From the NCBI GenBank assembly GCA_035642125.1, contig DASQSZ010000303.1, forward strand, positions 1 to 8,268: a DNA stretch of 8,268 nt, given 5' to 3'. This DNA comes from CALAED01 sp937891035. Lineage in GTDB: Bacteria > Actinomycetota > Actinomycetes > Streptosporangiales > Streptosporangiaceae. This document shows positions 4,343-8,268 of the stretch, piece by piece. The number at the start of each line of letters is the position of its first letter. Position 1 is the first letter of the stretch. The notes under the pieces are model-generated. The model saw nothing but the letters and a program-made list of their open reading frames with translations, was not told the origin of the DNA and searched no databases. Both the position numbers and the translations under genes were made by a program.

Positions 4343-5812
4343 ATGGAGACGACGTCAGACCGGGGCCGCGACCACGACGTTAGCGGCCCCGATCCTGCCG
4401 CACCCAGGCAAAGACCCCCCGTACTGCGATCAGAGCCCCCTTCACCCAGGTCAACGCCCCCCGCACCCAGGCCGGGGCCCGCCGTACTGCAGATCGGGCC
4501 GGCCAGGCTGACCAGCGGCTTTGATCAGCATGACCGCATCCATCGAGCGGCGCACGAGCGGATCCACGGCCGGCCGCGCCCGCTCGGTCTCGGCGATCTC
4601 ACCGACCTCGCGGCGGCCGGGTCGTTGTGCGAACGCGACGCGACCGCGTTCCCGTTCGCCCGCAAGCTGCGCGCCGTGGCCGACGCCGCGGCGGACCGGG
4701 CCACCCGACCCATGGTCGTGGTCGACGGCACCGAACGAGAGCCCGGCAGCGCCAAGGACACTGTCCTGCTGACCCGCGCCCCGCACCTCGTCCTCGACGG
4801 CGCGGTGCTGGCCGCCGGCGCGCTCGGCGCACGTGAGATCGTCGTCGGCGTCGTCGACGGTACGGCCGCCGCCTCGGTCCGGCGCGCGATCATGGAACGG
4901 GATATGGCCGCGAGGTCGCGGGTCGTCCAGGTGTCCGCATCGTTCCTCGCCGAGGAAAGCGGCGGGCCCATCCGCGGCGCCGGATACACCGGACACGCCG
5001 GCGGCGGCGATGGCGCGCACAGCGGGCGCGATGTCCATGGTCCCGGGCGCCCCCATGGGGCCCACGACGGCGATGGCCGTCCGGCCACGCCGCCGGGCCG
5101 GGCGCCGGGCCACTCCGGCGGCACCCATCTGTCCGCGCTGCTGTCCAACCCCGAGACCCTCGCCCAACTCGCCGCGCTGGCCTCGCTCGGCGTCGACGAG
5201 TACCGCGGCGTCGGCATCGACGCGGAGCCGGGCACGGTGCTGCTCACCGTCACCGGATCGGCCCGCTTCCCCGCCGTCGTCGAGATCCCCAGCGGCGCGC
5301 CGCTAGGCCACCTGCTCGAGTTGTGCGGCGCGGACGTCGGCGACGGGGTGTTGGTGGGCGGCTACCACGGGGCCTGGCTGGCCCGTGGGGCCGCGGCCGG
5401 TGCCGAGGTGTCCAGGGAAAGCGTGGCCGCCGCCGGCGGCGTCCTCGGCGCCGGGATCATCATGCCGATCGACCGCCGCACCTGCCCGCTGGGCGAGTGC
5501 GCGCGGGTGGCGCGGCTGCTGGCGGCCGACGCGGCCCGCTGCGCGTCCTGCCGGCCCGGTCTCGCCGACATCGCGGCCGCGCTGTGCGCGCTGGCCGGCG
5601 GCCGTGCCGGGACGGCGGCCCTCCGGCCGCTGCGCGAGGCGGGCAGGCTTGCCTCCGGCGGGTTCACCTGCCGCCATCTCGGCGGTCTCGCGCGGTTCGC
5701 GGCCTCCGCGCTCGGCGTCTTCACCGCCGACGTGGCCCAGCATCTGTCCCGTGGCACCTGCGGGCGCCCGGTACTCGGTCTGCTGCCCGCCCACACGCGT
5801 GTCCGCTGCTAA
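4343..5812 (+). CDS. NuoF-like flavin/Fe-S oxidoreductase subunit homologue (stand-alone)
   Basis: From ATG 4343 the product has 489 residues. After about 54 Pro-rich residues the family core starts at RLTSGFD. AFPFARKL and VVVDGTEREPGSAKD (about 123-137) correspond to NuoF GxGFPxxxKW and NADEGEPGTxKD, and APHLVLDG matches HPHLVIEG. A His/Gly-rich insert lies at 207-262. An SLBB-like stretch follows (about 305-345, VEIPSGAPLGHLLELCG then VLVGGYHG), then a C-terminal cysteine region with RCASC (400/403), Cys443 (CRH) and Cys473, which probably holds the 4Fe-4S cluster. The NuoF glycine loop GRGGxGFP is degraded here to ERDATAFP, so NADH use is doubtful. Homologues are annotated as NADH-ubiquinone oxidoreductase-F iron-sulfur-region proteins, often near ferredoxins or ferric-reductase-like membrane proteins; none is adjacent here. 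Start: GGAG (4335-4338) and AGAGG (4328-4332) favour ATG 4343; ATG 4313 in frame would add 10 residues. Its electron partner is unknown. Confidence 0.78.
   Translation: METTSDRGRDHDVSGPDPAAPRQRPPVLRSEPPSPRSTPPAPRPGPAVLQIGPARLTSGFDQHDRIHRAAHERIHGRPRPLGLGDLTDLAAAGSLCERDATAFPFARKLRAVADAAADRATRPMVVVDGTEREPGSAKDTVLLTRAPHLVLDGAVLAAGALGAREIVVGVVDGTAAASVRRAIMERDMAARSRVVQVSASFLAEESGGPIRGAGYTGHAGGGDGAHSGRDVHGPGRPHGAHDGDGRPATPPGRAPGHSGGTHLSALLSNPETLAQLAALASLGVDEYRGVGIDAEPGTVLLTVTGSARFPAVVEIPSGAPLGHLLELCGADVGDGVLVGGYHGAWLARGAAAGAEVSRESVAAAGGVLGAGIIMPIDRRTCPLGECARVARLLAADAARCASCRPGLADIAAALCALAGGRAGTAALRPLREAGRLASGGFTCRHLGGLARFAASALGVFTADVAQHLSRGTCGRPVLGLLPAHTRVRC
4400..4504 (+). repeat. Five tandem 21-bp units (7-residue repeats) at the N-terminus of the NuoF-like gene
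   Basis: CACCCAGG occurs at 4401, 4443 and 4464, and GTACTGC at 4421 and 4484; all spacings are multiples of 21. Cut in frame, the units encode APRQRPP, VLRSEPP, SPRSTPP, APRPGPA and VLQIGPA, an A-B-A-A-B pattern of two unit types sharing a late Pro. The preceding seven codons (4379-4399, VSGPDPA) may be a decayed sixth unit. The array ends right where the conserved protein core begins. Confidence 0.85.
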
Positions 5813-5913
5813 CTCAATGCCTCCCGCCTTCCGGGTCCGCGCGACATTCCGCCGGGCGGCCGGGGACAATGCATGCGAGCCAGCGGACGTCGAGGGACAG
5901 AGCGGATCAGAAC

Positions 5914-8268
5914 GTGACGATGCCAGTAAGTCAGCCGATCAATCAGCGGATCGCCGAAGAGCTCGGGGTACGGGAGCGGCAGGTGGCGGCGGCCGTCGAG
6001 CTGCTCGACGGCGGTGCGACGGTGCCGTTCATCGCCCGTTACCGCAAGGAGGCGACCGGCACGCTCGACGACGCGCGGCTGCGCACCCTCGAAGAGCGGC
6101 TGCGCTACCTGCGAGAGCTTGAGGAACGGCGGGCGGCGATTCTCGATTCGATCCGGTCGCAGGGCAAGCTCGATGACGCGCTAGAGGCGCGCATCCTGGC
6201 CGCCGACTCCAAGGCGCGGCTCGAGGACATCTACCTTCCCTACAAGCCCAAGCGCCGTACCAAGGCGCAGGTGGCCAGGGAGGCGGGCCTCGAACCGCTC
6301 GCCGAGCGGCTGCTGACCGACCCCGCGCACGATCCGCAGGCGGCCGCCGCCGAGTTCGTCGACCCCGACAAGGGAGTCGCGGACGCCGCCGCGGCGCTGG
6401 AGGGCGCTCGCGCGATCTTGGTGGAGCGCTTCGCCGAGGACGCCGACCTGATCGGAGAGCTGCGCGAGCTGATGTGGTCGCGGGGCCGCCTCGTCTCCCG
6501 GGTTCGGCCCGGCAAGGAGGAAGAGGGGGCCAAGTTCGCCGACTACTTCGACTTCGCCGAGCCGTTCACCCGGCTGCCCTCGCACCGGGTGCTGGCGATG
6601 TTCCGCGGCGAGAAGGAAGAGATCCTCGACGTCACCCCGGAGCCGGACGCGGAACCCGCCCCGGCCACTGACGCCCCTGCCGCCGCCCCGGCCACCGCCG
6701 CCGCGGGCGGACAGAGCGACTATGAGGCGCGCATCGCCCGCCGCTTCGACATCGCCGATCGCGGCCGGCCCGCCGACCGCTGGCTGACCGAGACCGTGCG
6801 CTGGGCCTGGCGGACGCGCATCCTCGTCCATCTCGGCATCGACATGCGGATGCGGCTGCGGGAGGCGGCCGAGGACGAGGCCGTACGGGTGTTCGCCGCG
6901 AACCTGCGCGATCTGCTGCTCGCCGCGCCCGCCGGGGCCCGGGCCACGATGGGCCTGGACCCCGGGTTCCGTACGGGCGTCAAGGTCGCCGTCGTCGACC
7001 CGACCGGCAAGGTGGTGGCGACCGACACGATCTATCCGCACGTACCGCAGCGCAAGTGGGATGAGTCGATCGCCACGCTCCACCGGCTGGCCCGCGCCCA
7101 CGGCGTCGATCTTGTCGCGATCGGCAACGGCACCGCGTCCCGCGAGACCGACAAGCTCGTCGCCGATCTGATCGGCCGGCACCCCGACCTCGGCCTCACC
7201 AAGGCCGTGGTCTCCGAGGCCGGCGCGTCGGTCTATTCCGCCTCGGCCTACGCCTCCCAAGAGCTGCCCGGCCTCGACGTGTCGCTGCGCGGCGCGGTCT
7301 CGATCGCCCGCCGGCTCCAGGATCCGCTCGCCGAGCTCGTCAAGATCGATCCCAAGTCGATCGGCGTCGGCCAGTACCAGCACGACGTGTCGGAGACCAA
7401 GCTGTCCCGATCGCTGGACGCCGTCGTCGAAGACTGCGTGAACGGGGTCGGCGTCGACGTCAATACCGCGTCCCCGCCGCTGCTGACCCGCGTGTCCGGC
7501 ATCGGCGAAGGCCTCGCCAAGACGATCGTGGCGCACCGCGACGCCAACGGCCCGTTCCGGTCGCGCCGCGCCCTCAAGGACGTGCCGCGGCTCGGGCCGA
7601 AGGCGTTCGAGCAGTGCGCCGGCTTCCTGCGGATCCGGGGCGGCGACGACCCGCTCGACTCATCGAGCGTCCATCCGGAGGCCTACCCGGTCATCCGCCG
7701 CATCCTGACGGCCACCGGCGGCGACATCACGGGGCTCATCGGCAACACCAGCCGGCTGCGCGCGATCGACCCGAAGGACTTCGTCGACGACACGTTCGGG
7801 CTGCCGACCGTCACCGACATCCTCGCCGAGCTGGACAAACCGGGCCGCGACCCGCGGCCCGCGTTCAGGACCGCGACCTTCAAAGAGGGTGTGGACACCC
7901 TCGCCGATCTCGAGCCGGGCATGGTGCTCGAAGGGGTCGTGACCAACGTGGCCGCCTTCGGCGCCTTCGTCGACGTGGGCGTCCATCAAGACGGTCTCGT
8001 GCACGTGTCGGCGATGTCGAAGAACTTCGTCAAGGACCCGCGCGAGGTGGCCAAGCCGGGCGACATCGTACGGGTCAAGGTGCTCGACGTGGACGTCCCG
8101 CGCAAGCGCATCTCCCTTACCCTCCGGCTCGACGACGAGGTCGGCGGCCGCCGTGACCGGGATGCCGGCGGGCGGCGTGGCGGCGGGCGGCAAGACGGCG
8201 ACGGCGGACGCAAGGACGGGGGCCGGCGGCAGGGCGGCGGCGGTCAGCGGACCGGCGGCGGCCGTGAG
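5914..8268 (+). CDS. tex: Tex: S1-domain RNA-binding transcription accessory protein (3' truncated)
   Basis: 785 codons are visible and the frame stays open to the right edge. Residues 1-200 are the Tex N-terminal helical region (RIAEELGVRERQV, LLDGGATVPFIARYRKE, LPYKPKRRTKAQVA). The YqgF/RNase H-like domain begins at MGLDPGFRTG (346-354) and includes AIGNGTASRET (about 402-412). Helix-hairpin-helix motifs follow (about 513-574, VSGIGEGLAKTIVAHR and RLGPKAFEQCAGFLRI). The S1 domain (about 666-740) has LEPGMVLEGVVTNVAAFGAFVDVG and HVSAMS, and an Arg/Gly/Asp/Gln tail starts near 745. Tex binds nucleic acids and acts in transcription and RNA handling in the cytoplasm. Residues 243-268 are an Ala/Pro-rich insertion. 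The start is taken as GTG 5914; ATG 5920 is equally possible and no strong ribosome site is visible. The stop should lie shortly beyond 8268. The 101 bases before it (5813-5913) hold no recognised signal. Confidence 0.95.
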   Translation, partial: MTMPVSQPINQRIAEELGVRERQVAAAVELLDGGATVPFIARYRKEATGTLDDARLRTLEERLRYLRELEERRAAILDSIRSQGKLDDALEARILAADSKARLEDIYLPYKPKRRTKAQVAREAGLEPLAERLLTDPAHDPQAAAAEFVDPDKGVADAAAALEGARAILVERFAEDADLIGELRELMWSRGRLVSRVRPGKEEEGAKFADYFDFAEPFTRLPSHRVLAMFRGEKEEILDVTPEPDAEPAPATDAPAAAPATAAAGGQSDYEARIARRFDIADRGRPADRWLTETVRWAWRTRILVHLGIDMRMRLREAAEDEAVRVFAANLRDLLLAAPAGARATMGLDPGFRTGVKVAVVDPTGKVVATDTIYPHVPQRKWDESIATLHRLARAHGVDLVAIGNGTASRETDKLVADLIGRHPDLGLTKAVVSEAGASVYSASAYASQELPGLDVSLRGAVSIARRLQDPLAELVKIDPKSIGVGQYQHDVSETKLSRSLDAVVEDCVNGVGVDVNTASPPLLTRVSGIGEGLAKTIVAHRDANGPFRSRRALKDVPRLGPKAFEQCAGFLRIRGGDDPLDSSSVHPEAYPVIRRILTATGGDITGLIGNTSRLRAIDPKDFVDDTFGLPTVTDILAELDKPGRDPRPAFRTATFKEGVDTLADLEPGMVLEGVVTNVAAFGAFVDVGVHQDGLVHVSAMSKNFVKDPREVAKPGDIVRVKVLDVDVPRKRISLTLRLDDEVGGRRDRDAGGRRGGGRQDGDGGRKDGGRRQGGGGQRTGGGRE

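Noticed and set aside
4451..5167. Minus-strand frames opposite the NuoF-like gene
   Set aside because: They show Gly/Arg-rich shadow composition, and the plus-strand frame carries the family motifs.
5844..5866. GC-rich inverted repeat (CCGCC-G-GGCGG) after the NuoF-like gene as a terminator
   Set aside because: The stem is short with a one-base loop and no U-run; this is common by chance at this base composition.
5869..5913. ATG 5869 as an earlier tex start
   Set aside because: The added residues (Arg, Ser, Asp-rich) do not resemble Tex N-termini, which start a few residues before the RIAEELGV segment.
6181..7536. 451-codon open frame on the minus strand
   Set aside because: It is the antisense shadow of tex, whose domains are unmistakable on the plus strand.
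1..8268. tRNA, rRNA, CRISPR, insertion sequence or phage attachment site
   Set aside because: None was seen: no cloverleaf near DLW-39, no regular spacer-repeat array, no transposase frame and no terminal inverted repeats.

Overview
The window is very GC-rich with strong G/C at third codon positions, GTG starts next to purine-rich ribosome sites, and Ala/Arg/Gly/Pro-rich proteins. This fits a high-GC actinomycete chromosome. The gene families (GlnX/GlnH, the 39-residue DLW-39 peptide, a Tex protein with a basic Gly-rich tail) point to Streptosporangiales or a relative; that placement is inference. There is no transposase, CRISPR array, tRNA, rRNA or phage gene.

Layout: (1) 1-2605, plus strand, a tightly packed operon. 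It holds the C-terminus of a probable vWA-domain protein, then a four-helix membrane protein with two large extracytoplasmic domains (GlnX-like), then an amino-acid-binding protein (GlnH-like). In mycobacteria and corynebacteria GlnX and GlnH feed external Asp/Glu status to the kinase PknG. No kinase is visible here; it may lie before position 1. (2) 2606-2807, a convergent intergenic region with two hairpins and a 10-bp-phased TGGCC array. (3) 2808-3746, minus strand: a phosphonatase-like HAD hydrolase preceded by the tiny DLW-39 membrane peptide. (4) 3747-4005, a divergent spacer with a GGAAC/GTTCC palindrome. (5) 4006-4209, plus strand, a 67-residue two-helix membrane protein, followed by a head-to-head pair of DnaA-box-like sequences. 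(6) 4343-5812, a stand-alone NuoF-like flavin/Fe-S protein with a 21-bp (7-residue) repeat at its N-terminus and a His/Gly-rich insertion. (7) 5914 to the window end, the transcription accessory protein Tex, whose stop codon lies outside.

Most of this is ordinary conserved actinobacterial chromosome. The points that deserve a second look are the GlnH ligand site (Leu where the family has the carboxylate-binding Arg), the orphan NuoF-like protein with a degenerate glycine loop, repeat-built N-terminus and His-rich loop, and the DnaA-box pair. No clear candidate for an entirely new multi-gene system was found.
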